Below, piece by piece: positions 27,101 through 36,186 of a DNA stretch of 64,000 nt. This DNA comes from Zafaria cholistanensis (GTDB lineage Bacteria; Actinomycetota; Actinomycetes; Actinomycetales; Micrococcaceae): the NCBI RefSeq assembly GCF_008580665.1, contig NZ_BKDJ01000008.1:62001-126000 (forward strand). The letters run 5' to 3'. The notes beneath the pieces are model-generated. The model made no database searches, had not been told where the DNA came from, and saw only the letters and a list, made by a program, of their open reading frames with translations. The translations under genes were made by a program, and so were the position numbers. Numbering within the stretch: the first letter of the stretch is position 1; each line of letters opens with the position of its first letter.

Positions 27101-27270
27101 TCGACGCCGTACATGCCATCCCCCGCCGCGTCGAGCACGCGCTGGAAGTTTTCGCCTGCTGTTTCGGCAGGTCGCCAGAAGACCAGACTGGCCCTGGTCG
27201 CCAAGCGATTAAATCCGATCCGGTCCAACGCCCTGTGGAAACGCGAAAACGAGTTGAGTGTGCGCATCAT
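24124..27270 (-). CDS. hybrid sensor histidine kinase with four PAS domains and two receivers
   Basis: 1048 residues, no clear membrane segment, so probably cytoplasmic. Four PAS/PAC units lie at about 40-165, 175-295, 310-430 and 440-560. HisKA follows with phospho-His569 (VVGHELRTPLTS). The HATPase domain (about 675-790) has N box NLLSNAVKFSPAG, G1 DQGRGIPVSD and G2 KGGTGLGLAI. A degenerate receiver (about 800-920; ILLEQRTPTV, Glu where Asp is expected) precedes a full receiver with Asp967 (VVLDLQLPDQDG). The start is ATG 27270 or 27267; CATAAT lies close upstream, so the mRNA may be leaderless. It heads the operon ending in the glycosyltransferase. The PAS ligand is unknown. Confidence 0.88.
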   Translation of the reverse strand: MMRTLNSFSRFHRALDRIGFNRLATRASLVFWRPAETAGENFQRVLDAAGDGMYGVDETGRITFVNRTLCELLGADRAEALVGRDHHHALGHRPPIGEVAAGNLERGDLDECALCASVGRAAPADGYMSLGSVDQEPLPIEFISRPVTATGIYRGTVITVHDLRERRARDAEHRRAQTERNRLLSVVEASVNLVVVGRSDGQVQWMNASGRNLLGIAADENVGAYSIEDMFSPEELARIQEEDMPALVRDGRWRGERTLLSRAGESIPVEVASQLHHDEDFPQGYYVTEIMRDLRPQLEQERSLRLSENRLSTAETVARLGSWEWNPETGSVKWSRGLYRLYGMEPGSGEESLDTWLMTLHPDDQERVTEICARVAEGEGALDLVCRSSRADGTPMVVHSRGEVVDEPGTPRVVIGSLLDITEHHAALAAVQRSQERARRILESAGEAYVQFSAEGLVTEWNVQAERTFGWTRAEAMGQPLASLVMRPAERESLERLLGLPHGSDEAGNPAEHFEQPMLHRSGHEFPAEVTAWTTDDGAKRVFSCTIRDISERHAAERVKDEFVSVVGHELRTPLTSIHGALGLLRAGLLGELNPRGKQMVDIAAHNTDRLVRLINDILDIERLNSGKVALELQACDVAALAGRSLEVMRSMADAAGVRLTLDARPAVHWVDPDRIEQTMTNLLSNAVKFSPAGAEVRLVVRSDAGGLTIQVRDQGRGIPVSDLERIFDRFQQVDGSDAREKGGTGLGLAICRTIAEQHGGRIWAESSPGGGACLTMTLPAACAEGLEASIEAPGGPKIVVCSEDASVRARIVEMLLPHGYEPIEVTTSSVLLDASLQHRPSLILLEQRTPTVANWEAIAGLRDHSETRNLPVVFLSFEGDSIRAESDVLTCVGEPLETGGLLAAIGEAIGKRDTGPQLLLVEDDAGLAAVLTEGFRQLGIEVHHSPTARQALALCAHIVPDLVVLDLQLPDQDGFAVVAQLRRDARLESVPLAVYSARDLSEDDRKRLRLGKTGFFTKGRVNPEEFERHVVDLLGHLTQNAKVKTHG

Positions 27271-27642
27271 CAGATGATTATGTCGGACATCTCCCCAGCG
27301 AAAGCGAACACGGCTTTGAAAGTAGCGCGCCCCTTAACATGGTGCAACGGCCCCGGTCAGGGGCGCCTTGCTCCGGAACGTGAGGCAGCGATCGCACAGT
27401 TCCTGGCAAGACCGGCCAAAGTCTTCTCCCGGGGGTTTCCGTGCGATCGACAAGCACCCCATGCTGCCGGCCCTGCCCGCTTCCTGTCAGAGCAGCCCGC
27501 CCAAGCCTCCCTGGACCCGATGTGATCGATGCTGACCACGTTCATCAACGCGCTAACGGGTGCTTCAGGCCGACGCCGTTCGCGGCGCCTATGACGAACG
27601 GGACCGCGCACACTCAAACCATATGGCACTAGGTGCGCCGGC
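27271..27642. other. upstream region of the kinase operon
   Basis: 372 bases between the kinase start and the ramB stop, both genes on the minus strand. CATAAT (minus strand, about 12 bases before the kinase ATG) is the best -10 candidate. I find no clear terminator for ramB and no believable gene. Confidence 0.35.
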
Positions 27643-29160
27643 TTAACGCCCCTCATGCGCCTGCAGGAACGAATACACCTCGGTCTCGTCCACCCCCGGG
27701 AACGCACCGGACGGCATCGCCGCCAGCAGGTGCGTATTCGCTCGCGCCGCCGGCCAGGCCTGGCCGGCCCACACCTCGGACAGGGCCGCCGGCGGGCGCC
27801 GGCAGCACGACTCCTCCGGGCACCTGGACTTGGAACGTTCGGTGGTGTCCCGCCCCCGGAACCACTTCACATGCTGGAACGGCACCCCGATGGAGAGCGA
27901 ATACGTTCCGGAGGAGTGCCGTTCGGTGCGCGCGGTGCACCAGTACGTCCCGGTCACCGTGTCCGTGTACTGCTCGTAGGAGCGGAACTTATCCGGCACC
28001 TCGAACACCGCCCGGGACGTCCAGTACCGGCACACCGACTGCCCCACGATGGCCCCGGTGTGGTCGGCCGGGAAATTCACGCCGTCGTTCTCATAGGCCT
28101 TGTGGATGATCCCGGACTCGTGGACCTTCTGGAAGTGGCAGGTCAGGCCCAAGTGCTCAGTGGCCAGATTGGTGAAGCGGTGGGCGGCGGATTCGTAGGA
28201 GACCGCGAAGGCGTCCCGCAGGTCATCCACGGCGAGTTCCTTGGCGGCCTTGCGCTGGCGCAGGAACTCCACGGTGGCCTGCTCCGGCATCAGCAGCGCC
28301 CCGGCGAAGTAGTTGGTGTAGACGCGCTGGCGCAGGAAATCGGAATAGTCCACCGGCGTCTGGTGCCCCAACACGTAGTGTCCCAGCGCCTGCAGCAGCA
28401 CCGTCCGCGGGTCCGAATCACTGGAGCGGCCCTGCGAAAGGTAAATCCTGCGGTTCTTCAAATCCGTCAGCGAGCGCGTCGAATGCGGCAGGTCTCCCAC
28501 AAAGCGCACCGCGAACCCCAGGTGATCGGCCAGGTCCGCGGCCACGTTGTGGGACAGCGGTCCGGAGGAGTGCCCGACGGCGGCAAGCAGCTCCTGCGCC
28601 TGGCGTTCGATCTCCCCGTAGTAGTTGTTCCTGTCCCGCATCTCCACGCGCAGTTCGGTGTTGGCCCGGCGGGCCTCCTCCGGGGTGGCAGCCTGCTCGT
28701 CAAGGCGGCGCTCCAGCTCATGCTGCAGCCCCACCAGCGCCTCCAGCACATCCAGGGGCAACCGCGAGCTGACGCGGACTTTCGGCAATCCGAGGGACCC
28801 GTAGAGGGGCCCGCGCTGGGCGCGCTCCAAGGCAATCTCCAGGGCCGCGCGGCGGCTGGGCGGCTCGGTGCCGAGCAGCTCGTCCACGCCCACGCCCAGC
28901 GCCGAGGCGAGCGCGGTGAGCATCCCCAGCCGGGGCTCGCGCTTGCCGTTTTCGATCAAAGACAACTGCGAAGGGGCGGAGCCGACCAGCTCCCCCAGCG
29001 CGTCCAGGGTCAGCCCCTTGGCCTTGCGCAGGTGGCGCACGCGGCGGCCGAGGGCGATCACGTCCGTGCCGGCGTCGTTCGCGGCATCCGGGGCGCCGGC
29101 GGCGCCACCGACGCTCCGGGAGGCGGGCTTCGGGGAACGGTTCCACGTGGATTGGGTCAC
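27643..29160 (-). CDS. RamB-like XRE family regulator of acetate/glyoxylate metabolism
   Basis: 505-residue regulator. The N-terminal HTH (VRHLRKAKGLTLDALGELVG then SQLSLIENGKREP) lies at about residues 35-95. The middle has an IrrE/ImmA-like peptidase region with LQALGHYVLGHQTP, and the C-terminal domain (DUF2083) has the metal-site-like cysteines CPEESCC. RamB in Corynebacterium controls aceA, aceB and other acetate genes. Here it is divergent from aceA, as expected for a direct regulator. Start at GTG 29160, with ATG 29187 as an alternative; the frame stays open far upstream as a shadow of aceA-aceB. Confidence 0.87.
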   Translation of the reverse strand: MTQSTWNRSPKPASRSVGGAAGAPDAANDAGTDVIALGRRVRHLRKAKGLTLDALGELVGSAPSQLSLIENGKREPRLGMLTALASALGVGVDELLGTEPPSRRAALEIALERAQRGPLYGSLGLPKVRVSSRLPLDVLEALVGLQHELERRLDEQAATPEEARRANTELRVEMRDRNNYYGEIERQAQELLAAVGHSSGPLSHNVAADLADHLGFAVRFVGDLPHSTRSLTDLKNRRIYLSQGRSSDSDPRTVLLQALGHYVLGHQTPVDYSDFLRQRVYTNYFAGALLMPEQATVEFLRQRKAAKELAVDDLRDAFAVSYESAAHRFTNLATEHLGLTCHFQKVHESGIIHKAYENDGVNFPADHTGAIVGQSVCRYWTSRAVFEVPDKFRSYEQYTDTVTGTYWCTARTERHSSGTYSLSIGVPFQHVKWFRGRDTTERSKSRCPEESCCRRPPAALSEVWAGQAWPAARANTHLLAAMPSGAFPGVDETEVYSFLQAHEGR

Positions 29161-29307
29161 TTCTTGAGGATACGCGAAGAACTGCATTTCTTTCCAGAGA
29201 AAACCCCTAGAGGCCCTCGAAGATCCGCGGAAAAGTAGTTGGCACAGGAAAGAAAACGGGAACCGGCAACGTCGCCGGCACACCGAACCCCCTCCAAGGA
29301 GACCGCA

Positions 29308-30612
29308 ATGACTGAGAACCAGAACACCCCCGCTTCCAGCGAAGAGGCCCTGGAGCTCGAGTGGAACGCCAACCCCCGCTGGGACGGTATCACTCGGGAC
29401 TACTCGGCCGCGGACGTTGTCCGTCTCCGTGGACGTGTCCAGGAGGAGCACACCCTCGCCCGCCGCGGCGCGGAGAAGCTGTGGAACCAGCTCACCACCG
29501 AGGCCCCCAACGGCGGCTACACCAACGCCCTCGGCGCCCTGACCGGCAACCAGGCCGTGCAGCAGGTCAAGGCCGGCCTGCGCGCCATCTACCTCTCCGG
29601 CTGGCAGGTTGCCGCCGACGCCAACCTCTCCGGCCACACCTACCCGGACCAGTCCCTCTACCCGGCCAACTCGGTCCCGCAGGTGGTCCGCCGCATCAAC
29701 AACGCCCTGCTGCGCGCCGACCAGATCGAGCACTCCGAGGGCATCCAGTCCGTCGAGGACTGGCTGGTGCCGATCGTCGCCGACGCCGAGGCCGGCTTCG
29801 GCGGCCCGCTCAACGCCTACGAGCTGATGAAGTCCATGATCGCCGCCGGCGCCGCGGGCGTGCACTGGGAAGACCAGCTCGCCTCGGAGAAGAAGTGCGG
29901 CCACCTGGGCGGCAAGGTCCTGATCCCCACCCAGCAGCACATCCGCACGCTGAACGCCGCCCGCCTGGCCGCGGACGTGGCCAACGTCCCGTCCGTCATC
30001 ATCGCCCGCACCGACGCCGAGGCCGCCACCCTGATCACCTCCGACGTCGACGAGCGGGACCAGGAATTCATCACCGGCGAGCGCACCGCGGAGGGCTTCT
30101 ACAAGGTCCGCAACGGGATCGAGCCCTGCATCGCCCGCGCCAAGGCCTACGCCCCGTATTCGGACCTGATCTGGATGGAGACCGGCACCCCGGACCTGGA
30201 GCTGGCGCGCAAGTTCGCCGAGGCCGTCAAGTCCGAGTTCCCGGACCAGATGCTCTCCTACAACTGCTCGCCGTCCTTCAACTGGAAGAAGCACCTGGAC
30301 GACTCCACCATCGCCAAGTTCCAGCGCGAGCTCGGCGCCATGGGCTTCACCTTCCAGTTCATCACCCTGGCCGGCTTCCACGCCCTGAACCACTCGATGT
30401 TCGACCTCGCCTCCGGCTACGCCGAGCGCGGCATGAGCGCCTATGTGGAACTCCAGGAGCGCGAGTTCGCCGCCGAGTCCAGCGGCTACACCGCCACCAA
30501 GCACCAGCGCGAAGTCGGCACCGGCTACTTCGACGCCATCTCCACGGCGCTCAACCCGAACGCCTCCACCCTCGCCCTGGTGGGATCCACCGAAGAGGGC
30601 CAGTTCCACTAA
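29308..30612 (+). CDS. aceA: isocitrate lyase
   Basis: Splits isocitrate into glyoxylate and succinate, the first step of the glyoxylate shunt, cytoplasmic. 434 residues. The catalytic loop [11 protein letters not shown] holds the active Cys; WEDQL, DADTEAG-like [10 protein letters not shown] and the C-terminal [11 protein letters not shown] motif are also seen. AAGGAG at 29296-29301 fixes the start at 29308; the open frame extends further upstream. It lies 97 bases ahead of malate synthase. The two allow growth on acetate and two-carbon units such as those from the betaine island. Confidence 0.96.
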   Translation: MTENQNTPASSEEALELEWNANPRWDGITRDYSAADVVRLRGRVQEEHTLARRGAEKLWNQLTTEAPNGGYTNALGALTGNQAVQQVKAGLRAIYLSGWQVAADANLSGHTYPDQSLYPANSVPQVVRRINNALLRADQIEHSEGIQSVEDWLVPIVADAEAGFGGPLNAYELMKSMIAAGAAGVHWEDQLASEKKCGHLGGKVLIPTQQHIRTLNAARLAADVANVPSVIIARTDAEAATLITSDVDERDQEFITGERTAEGFYKVRNGIEPCIARAKAYAPYSDLIWMETGTPDLELARKFAEAVKSEFPDQMLSYNCSPSFNWKKHLDDSTIAKFQRELGAMGFTFQFITLAGFHALNHSMFDLASGYAERGMSAYVELQEREFAAESSGYTATKHQREVGTGYFDAISTALNPNASTLALVGSTEEGQFH

Positions 30613-30709
30613 TACCCCACCCCGTTTGATGGCGGCGCGGTCTCCACGCAGCACCGGACCACCGCGCCGCCGTCGCACACCAGAACTTTTCCAGGCAGGA
30701 GCCAGAACC

Positions 30710-32350
30710 ATGAACGATCCGATCACCCTCAACGGAGTTACCCTCACCGCGGTGCCGGTTTGCCGGCAGGAGGAAGTCCTCACGCCCCAGGCCCTGGTTT
30801 TCCTGGCCACGCTGCACCGCGCCTTTGAGGACCGCCGCCAGGAGCTGCTCCGGGCGCGCAAGGTCCGCCGGAACCAGATTGCCCGCGGCGCGGACCCGCG
30901 CTTCCTGCCCGGAACCCGGCACATCCGCGAGGACGCCACCTGGTCCGTCCCCTCCCCGGCCCCGGGCCTGGAAGACCGCCGCGTGGAGATCACCGGACCG
31001 GTGGACCGGAAGATGACCATCAACGCGCTGAACTCCGGCGCGAAGGTCTGGCTCGCCGACTTCGAGGACTCCTCCACCCCCACCTGGTCCAACGTGGTCA
31101 ACGGGCAGCTGAACCTGCGTGACGTTCTGGACCGCAGGATCGACTTCACCTCCCCGGAGGGCAAGAAGTACCGGCTCTCCGGCGAGCGCCTGACCGACCT
31201 GCCCACCATCGTGGTGCGCCCGCGCGGCTGGCACCTGCCGGAGAAGAACCTGCTGGTGGGCGGGGAGCCGGTGGCCGGGGCCCTGGTGGACTTCGGGCTG
31301 TACTTCTTCCACAACGCCCAGCGCCTGATCGCCCAGGGCCGCGGCCCGTACTTCTACCTGCCCAAGACGGAGAACCACCTGGAGGCGCGCCTCTGGAATG
31401 ACGTCTTCGTCCTGGCCCAGGACCTGCTGGGCATTCCGCAGGGCACCATCCGCGCCACCGTGCTGATCGAGACGATCACCGCCGCGTTCGAATTGGAGGA
31501 GATCCTCTACGAACTGCGCGACCACGCCGCGGGCCTGAACGCCGGCCGCTGGGACTACATCTTCTCGGTGATCAAGAACTTCCGGAACCGGGGCCCGCGC
31601 TTCGTGCTCCCGGACCGCAACATGGTCACCATGACCGCCCCGTTCATGCGCTCCTACACCGAGCAGCTGGTCCGGGCCTGCCACCGGCGCGGGGCGATGG
31701 CGATTGGCGGGATGGCCGCGTTCGTGCCCAACCGCCGCGACCCGGAGGCTAACGCGGTCGCGTTCGAGAAGGTCCGCGCGGACAAGACCCGCGAGGCCAA
31801 CGACGGCTTCGACGGTTCCTGGGTGGCGCACCCGGACCTGGTTCCGGTGGCCCGGGAGGTCTTCGACTCGGTGCTGGGCGAGCGTCCCAACCAGCGGGAC
31901 CGCCAGCGCGAGGACGTGATCCCGGATGACCGCGAGCTGCTGAACATCGCCGGCACCCAGGGACTCATCACCGAGGCGGGGCTGCGCAACAACATCGAGG
32001 TGGGCCTGCGCTACATCGAGTCCTGGCTGCGCGGCAACGGCGCGGTGGCCATCCACAACCTGATGGAGGACGCCGCCACCGCGGAGATCTCCCGTTCCCA
32101 GATTTGGCAGTGGATCCACCAGCACGCCGTCACCGACGAGGGCGAGATCATCACCCGCCACTGGGTCGAGGAGCTCCTGGAGCAGGAGTTCTCGAAGCTG
32201 GAGCGCTTCGAGGACGACCGCTTCGAGGACGCCCGCGAGATCTTCGCCGAGTGCGCGCTCGCCGAAGAGTTCCCGGCGTTCCTGACCCTGCCGGCGTACT
32301 CGCGCTTCCTCTGCGAGGAATCGCCGCTGAAGGTCATGACCACCGTGTAG
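30710..32350 (+). CDS. aceB: malate synthase A
   Basis: Condenses glyoxylate with acetyl-CoA to malate, second step of the glyoxylate shunt. 546 residues, the length of the A isoform. Motifs: [14 protein letters not shown] near residue 110, [11 protein letters not shown], the catalytic Arg/Glu region [18 protein letters not shown]-like (here [13 protein letters not shown]), and [15 protein letters not shown] near residue 350. GGCAGGAG before ATG 30710 sets the start. It is co-directional with aceA, with a 97-bp gap. Confidence 0.95.
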   Translation: MNDPITLNGVTLTAVPVCRQEEVLTPQALVFLATLHRAFEDRRQELLRARKVRRNQIARGADPRFLPGTRHIREDATWSVPSPAPGLEDRRVEITGPVDRKMTINALNSGAKVWLADFEDSSTPTWSNVVNGQLNLRDVLDRRIDFTSPEGKKYRLSGERLTDLPTIVVRPRGWHLPEKNLLVGGEPVAGALVDFGLYFFHNAQRLIAQGRGPYFYLPKTENHLEARLWNDVFVLAQDLLGIPQGTIRATVLIETITAAFELEEILYELRDHAAGLNAGRWDYIFSVIKNFRNRGPRFVLPDRNMVTMTAPFMRSYTEQLVRACHRRGAMAIGGMAAFVPNRRDPEANAVAFEKVRADKTREANDGFDGSWVAHPDLVPVAREVFDSVLGERPNQRDRQREDVIPDDRELLNIAGTQGLITEAGLRNNIEVGLRYIESWLRGNGAVAIHNLMEDAATAEISRSQIWQWIHQHAVTDEGEIITRHWVEELLEQEFSKLERFEDDRFEDAREIFAECALAEEFPAFLTLPAYSRFLCEESPLKVMTTV

Positions 32351-32399
32351 GGCCGGGTTGCATTGCGGCCGCGTTCTTGCCGGCGCGGCCGCCGGAACG

Positions 32400-32439
32400 A
32401 CGGCGGGTTTCCTGGCAATGGCGCCAGGAGACCCGCCGT
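32400..32439 (+). terminator. terminator after aceB
   Basis: A 17-bp stem with one T-G wobble, ACGGCGGGTTTCCTGGC at 32400-32416 against 32423-32439, 6-base loop. It lies 50 bases past the aceB stop. Confidence 0.8.
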
Positions 32440-32547
32440 TTGGCGTGCGGGAACGGGTGGGTGCCAGCCGGCAGGGCGTGCAGACCATAATGGGAGCCGT
32501 GCGCCCGGTGGCCCGTGCCGGCGCGGGGAACGGAATCGAGGAACCAG

Positions 32548-33807
32548 GTGACCGGGGACAGCCGCCCGCCCGCACGGCTCTGGAGCCGGGACTTCATTCT
32601 GGCTTTCGGCGCCAACGCCTTCTCCATGATGGTGTTCTACCTGCTGCTGACCTCCATGGCCCTCTACGCCGCCGAGCGCTTCCAGGCCTCGGACAGCGCC
32701 GCGGGACTGGCCTCCAGCGCCTACATCATCGGCTCCATCCTGGCCCGGCTGTTTGCGGGGCGGTTGCTGGACGTCGTGGGACGCAAGCGGATGCTGATGG
32801 TTTCACTGGCCGCCTTCGTGGTGTTCTCGCTCCTGTACATCCCCGCCGAAACGCTCCCGGGGCTGATCGGACTGCGCTTCCTGCACGGCGTGGCGTTCGG
32901 GGCCGGGAACACGGCCCTGGGCGCCTCGGTCCAGGCCATCATTCCCCCCGCCCGGCGCAGCGAAGGCACCGGCTACTACGGCCTTTCCGCCACGCTGGCC
33001 ACCGCGACCGGCCCGTTCCTGGCCGTCTCCCTCTCCAGCAGCGGCAACTACACCGCCATCTTCTACGCCAGTGCCGCCTTTTCCGTGGCGTCCTTTGTGA
33101 TCGCGCTGATGCTGCGCATGCCCCGGCGGCCCCAACGGACCCGGCCCGCCGCGGGCCAGCCGGGATTGCGGCAGGGCGGGCTGCGGCAGGGCGGGCTGCG
33201 GCAGGGCAGGTTCCTGGCCTCGCTGGTGGAGCGGACCGTGCTGCCGGTGACGATGGTCATCCTGCTCACCGGAGTGGGGTATTCGGGCGTCGTCGCGTTC
33301 CTGGCCTCCTACGCGGACTCCCGCGGGGTGGCGAACGCGGCCAGCGGGTTCTTCCTGACCTATGCGGTGGCGGTGGCGTTTTCCCGGCTGTTCATGGGAC
33401 GGCTCCAGGACCGGCACGGGGACAACGCCGTGATCTATCCGGCACTGGCCGCCTTCGCGGCGGGCGTGGGAATGCTGGCGTTCCCGCCCTCCCCGGCGAC
33501 GATCGCCGCGGCTGCCCTCCTGGCCGGCTTCGGCTACAGCACCCTGATGTCCGGCCTGCAGGCGATCGCCGTCTCCAAGGTGCCGTCCACGCACATTGGC
33601 ACTGCGGTTTCCACCTTCTACCTGGTGCTCGACGTCGGCGTTGGCCTGGGGCCGGTGGCGTTGGGCCTCCTGGTTCCGGCCGCCGGCTTCCAGGGCATGT
33701 ATGCGGCCTGTTCCGCGCTCGCCGTCGCGGCTATCGGCGTCTACCATCTGGTCCACGGGCGCCATCAGGGGCCGCCGCTCCGGCAGGAGGGACGCCCCAC
33801 CCCTTGA
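32548..33807 (+). CDS. MFS transporter
   Basis: Twelve-helix MFS permease, 419 residues. Loop 2-3 carries RLFAGRLLDVVGRKRMLM, and motif C-like PxxG and GVAFGAGNTALGAS are visible. The C half repeats the loop motif as SRLFMGRLQDRHGDNAVIY. The long central loop holds three in-frame copies of LRQGG/R from a 15-bp tandem repeat (33166-33210), followed by FLASLVERTVLP. Start GTG 32548 has GAGGAA upstream. The substrate is not recognisable; relatives are drug or sugar exporters. Confidence 0.83.
   Translation: MTGDSRPPARLWSRDFILAFGANAFSMMVFYLLLTSMALYAAERFQASDSAAGLASSAYIIGSILARLFAGRLLDVVGRKRMLMVSLAAFVVFSLLYIPAETLPGLIGLRFLHGVAFGAGNTALGASVQAIIPPARRSEGTGYYGLSATLATATGPFLAVSLSSSGNYTAIFYASAAFSVASFVIALMLRMPRRPQRTRPAAGQPGLRQGGLRQGGLRQGRFLASLVERTVLPVTMVILLTGVGYSGVVAFLASYADSRGVANAASGFFLTYAVAVAFSRLFMGRLQDRHGDNAVIYPALAAFAAGVGMLAFPPSPATIAAAALLAGFGYSTLMSGLQAIAVSKVPSTHIGTAVSTFYLVLDVGVGLGPVALGLLVPAAGFQGMYAACSALAVAAIGVYHLVHGRHQGPPLRQEGRPTP
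33166..33210 (+). repeat. 15-bp tandem repeat, three copies, in the MFS central loop
   Basis: Units begin TTGCGGCAGGGCGGG, CTGCGGCAGGGCGGG and CTGCGGCAGGGCAGG at 33166, 33181 and 33196. They encode LRQGG, LRQGG and LRQGR in the cytoplasmic loop between helices 6 and 7. Confidence 0.85.
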
Positions 33808-33860
33808 GGCGGGGCGGGGGCTTCGCCTAGCGTTGGTGCCCCGACGAACGGAGACCCGCC

Positions 33861-34058
33861 ATGGGCACGAATGTGGACCCCCCGGACCCCGCCGACAGCG
33901 ACGCCCTTGCCGATGGCAGGATCGACGCGGAGGATGCCCGCCGCGTCGGCCCGCCGGACGACGATGCCTTGCTCGACAGCGAACGTCCCGTGATCCCCGA
34001 CGACGATCCGGAGGACGGGCCCGAGCCGGAGGAGGCCCCGGACCCCCCGGACATTTAG
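33861..34058 (+). CDS. small acidic hypothetical protein
   Basis: 65 residues, very rich in Asp, Glu and Pro (DPPDPADSD, PDDDPEDGPEPEEAPDPPD); I recognise no family. GGAG about 7 bases before the ATG and a strong terminator directly behind support a real gene. Similar short acidic proteins of unknown function occur in actinobacteria. It could be disordered and bind basic partners or metal ions; this is inference. Confidence 0.6.
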   Translation: MGTNVDPPDPADSDALADGRIDAEDARRVGPPDDDALLDSERPVIPDDDPEDGPEPEEAPDPPDI

Positions 34059-34063
34059 CTCTC

Positions 34064-34104
34064 CCGCTCCCGCGCCCCACGCCATGCCCGGGGCGCGGGA
34101 GCGG
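34064..34104 (+). terminator. terminator after the acidic small protein
   Basis: A 15-bp perfect stem: CCGCTCCCGCGCCCC at 34064-34078 pairs with 34090-34104 over 11 bases, starting six bases past the stop codon. Confidence 0.75.
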
Positions 34105-34185
34105 TTGCGCCGGAGGGTTCTGCGGGTGTTTGGCCAGCGCTGTTCCGCCAGCGTTATTCAGTGGGGGGCCGGTCCGTCGAAGGTG

Positions 34186-34635
34186 ATGGCAATGAGGATT
34201 TTTGCGGCGGGCACTGCCGGCAGGGTCTCGCTGGGGCTGGTGGCGGTGGGCCTGGTGGGCCTGCCCGTGGCCTTCCTGGTCCCCGGGGACCCCTACCGGC
34301 TGGTGGCCTGCAACACCGCCGTGGTGGTGCTCCTCACCGGCGCCGGCATCGGTATCCTGGCCGACCACCACAACCGGGGCGAGGCGCTGACGATCGCCCC
34401 CTCCACGCCGGCCGGGTACCTGACCCTGGGACTGTTCGTGGCGGCCGTCATCCTGCTCGGGACCCACTTTGCAGTGGCCGGGCTGGGGGTGGGGCTCCTG
34501 GCGATCGCCGCCGGCCTGTTCACGGTCACCGCCCGCCATGACCGCTCCGCCCTGGTCCTGGCCGGAACACTGCTGCCGGCCGCGCTCGTGTCCTCTTTCC
34601 TCCTCGGCGAAGTCGCCCAGGCGGTGGGCTCCTAG
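34186..34635 (+). CDS. hypothetical membrane protein
   Basis: About 149 residues with four to five hydrophobic helices (VSLGLVAVGLVGLPVAFL, TAVVVLLTGAGIGILAD, LTLGLFVAAVILLG, and two near the end). I do not recognise a family. CGAAGG lies just before GTG 34183/ATG 34186, with ATG 34192 possible; I choose 34186. The gene is 67 bases ahead of the DsbA-like gene. Confidence 0.6.
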   Translation: MAMRIFAAGTAGRVSLGLVAVGLVGLPVAFLVPGDPYRLVACNTAVVVLLTGAGIGILADHHNRGEALTIAPSTPAGYLTLGLFVAAVILLGTHFAVAGLGVGLLAIAAGLFTVTARHDRSALVLAGTLLPAALVSSFLLGEVAQAVGS

Positions 34636-34702
34636 GCATCCCGTGGGGCAAAGGTTCCCGGGCCGCGGGAATACCGCCCCCGGAGACCCGGTTGCACCCA
34701 GG

Positions 34703-35476
34703 GTGAATACTCCCCGACTGAGCGTCGACATCTGGTCCGACATCGCCTGCCCCTGGTGCTTCATCGGCAAGCGCCGCTTCGAGAAGGCGCTGGACGCCCT
34801 CCCGTTCAAGGACCAGGTGGACATCACCTGGCATGCCTACCAGCTGGACCCTTCCCTGCCCGAGCACTACGAGGGGTCCGAGGAGGAGTACCTGGCGCAG
34901 GTCAAGGGCCTGGCCCCGGAGCAGGTGCGCCAGATGCTCGCCCACGTCACCGAACAGGCCGCCGGGGAGGGGCTTTCCTACGACTTTGCCTCGCTGCGCC
35001 CGGCCAACTCCTTCACCGCCCTGCGCCTGCTGGCGCTGGCCAAGGAGCACGGCTTGGGCAACGGGGTGAAGGAGGCGCTGCTCTCCGCGCACTTCGAACG
35101 CGGCCTGGACACCGGGAACCGGGAGGTGCTGCGCACCCTCGGCGAGGAGGCCGGGCTGCCGGCCGCCGACGTCGTGCGGGTCCTGGAATCCGACGCCTAT
35201 GCGGAGGAGGTGCGCGCCGACATCGCCCAGGCCCGCGCCCTGGGGATCACCGGGGTGCCGTTCTTCGTGCTGGAGAACAAGTACGGAGTCTCCGGCGCCC
35301 AGCCCCCGGAACTGTTCGAGCAGGCGCTGACGCAGGTGTGGGATGAGATCCGCGGATCCGGCCTGACCCTGATCGGCGCCCACGGCGGCAAGGGACACAG
35401 CGGCGGGGGACACAGCGGCGAGGGACACAGCACCCATGGAGACGGGCAGGCCTGCGGCCCCGACGGCTGCGCCTAG
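34703..35476 (+). CDS. DsbA family oxidoreductase, FrnE-like
   Basis: 257-residue thioredoxin-fold protein without signal peptide. The active-site CPWC sits at about residue 17 (DIACPWCFIGKRRFE), then the helical insertion, then the cis-Pro loop GITGVPFFVLENKYGVSGAQ. FrnE proteins are cytoplasmic disulfide isomerases linked to oxidative stress. The C-terminal tail (about residues 227-257) is unusual: five to six His among Gly and Ser, then ACGPDGC, a likely metal-binding extension. Start is GTG 34703; the frame is open upstream only as a shadow. Confidence 0.87.
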   Translation: MNTPRLSVDIWSDIACPWCFIGKRRFEKALDALPFKDQVDITWHAYQLDPSLPEHYEGSEEEYLAQVKGLAPEQVRQMLAHVTEQAAGEGLSYDFASLRPANSFTALRLLALAKEHGLGNGVKEALLSAHFERGLDTGNREVLRTLGEEAGLPAADVVRVLESDAYAEEVRADIAQARALGITGVPFFVLENKYGVSGAQPPELFEQALTQVWDEIRGSGLTLIGAHGGKGHSGGGHSGEGHSTHGDGQACGPDGCA

Positions 35477-35522
35477 CGGCCGGCTGCCCTGGGCCCGGCG
35501 GCCGGCTGCCCTGCCCCTCGCG

Positions 35523-36173
35523 TCACCCCTCGTCGCGGGGGCAGCTGAGCCGGCCCTCCTCCGTGGAGACCCTTTCCGCATCCACCAGCCCCACGTACTT
35601 GCGGCCCACCACCAGGTCCACGGCCGCCGCCCCCATCCGGGCGTCGGCCACGTACTCCGTCCCCTTGATGTGGCGCTGGACGGTCAGCGCGGCCGTTCTC
35701 CCGTCGGTTCCGGAGACCACGGCCGCGACGATGCTGGTGTTGCTGAGCGTCCGGTTGCCCACCTCCCCGACCTGGAAGCCGCGCTGCCGCAGATCCTCCG
35801 CCACCTTCCTGGCCAGGCCGGGAATGCGGGTGCCGTTGTAGACATTGACGACGGCGGTGCCCGGCTCGGCGTAGGCCAGGATGTCGCGGGGACAGCCGGA
35901 CACCGCGGCGGAGGCGGCCGGGGTCGGGGTGTACTCCCAGGCCGGAATCACCATCTGCCGGGTCAGGAGCAGGTATGCGCCTGCGACGGAAACGGCCAGC
36001 AGCAGGACCAAAAACACCAGCACCGCCGCATGGAACGCGTGCCGCAGGGTGCGCCGCCGCCGGGAAGCCGGATCCAGGGCGCCGGGGAAGCTGTAGGCCA
36101 GATCCTCCTCCGTGACGATGCGGTGGCCATGCCATTCGAGCGGATCCTGCCGTCCTGCCTCTTTTGCGTCCAC
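35523..36173 (-). CDS. LytR_C domain membrane protein
   Basis: 216 residues: cytoplasmic N-terminus of about 45 residues, one membrane helix (AVLVFLVLLLAVSVAGAYLL), then an extracellular LytR C-terminal domain with the signature VVNVYNGTRIPGLARKVAEDL. The isolated domain is common in actinobacteria and is tied to the cell envelope, though its reaction is unknown. GTG start 36173 follows AAGGAG. It lies 13 bases after the next gene upstream and is likely co-transcribed. Confidence 0.86.
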   Translation of the reverse strand: MDAKEAGRQDPLEWHGHRIVTEEDLAYSFPGALDPASRRRRTLRHAFHAAVLVFLVLLLAVSVAGAYLLLTRQMVIPAWEYTPTPAASAAVSGCPRDILAYAEPGTAVVNVYNGTRIPGLARKVAEDLRQRGFQVGEVGNRTLSNTSIVAAVVSGTDGRTAALTVQRHIKGTEYVADARMGAAAVDLVVGRKYVGLVDAERVSTEEGRLSCPRDEG

Positions 36174-36186
36174 CCGTGCTCCTTGG

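Noticed and set aside
29161-31314. Long upstream extension of the ramB frame opposite aceA and aceB
   Set aside because: Antisense to two well-supported enzymes; the RamB family begins at its HTH near 29.1 kb.
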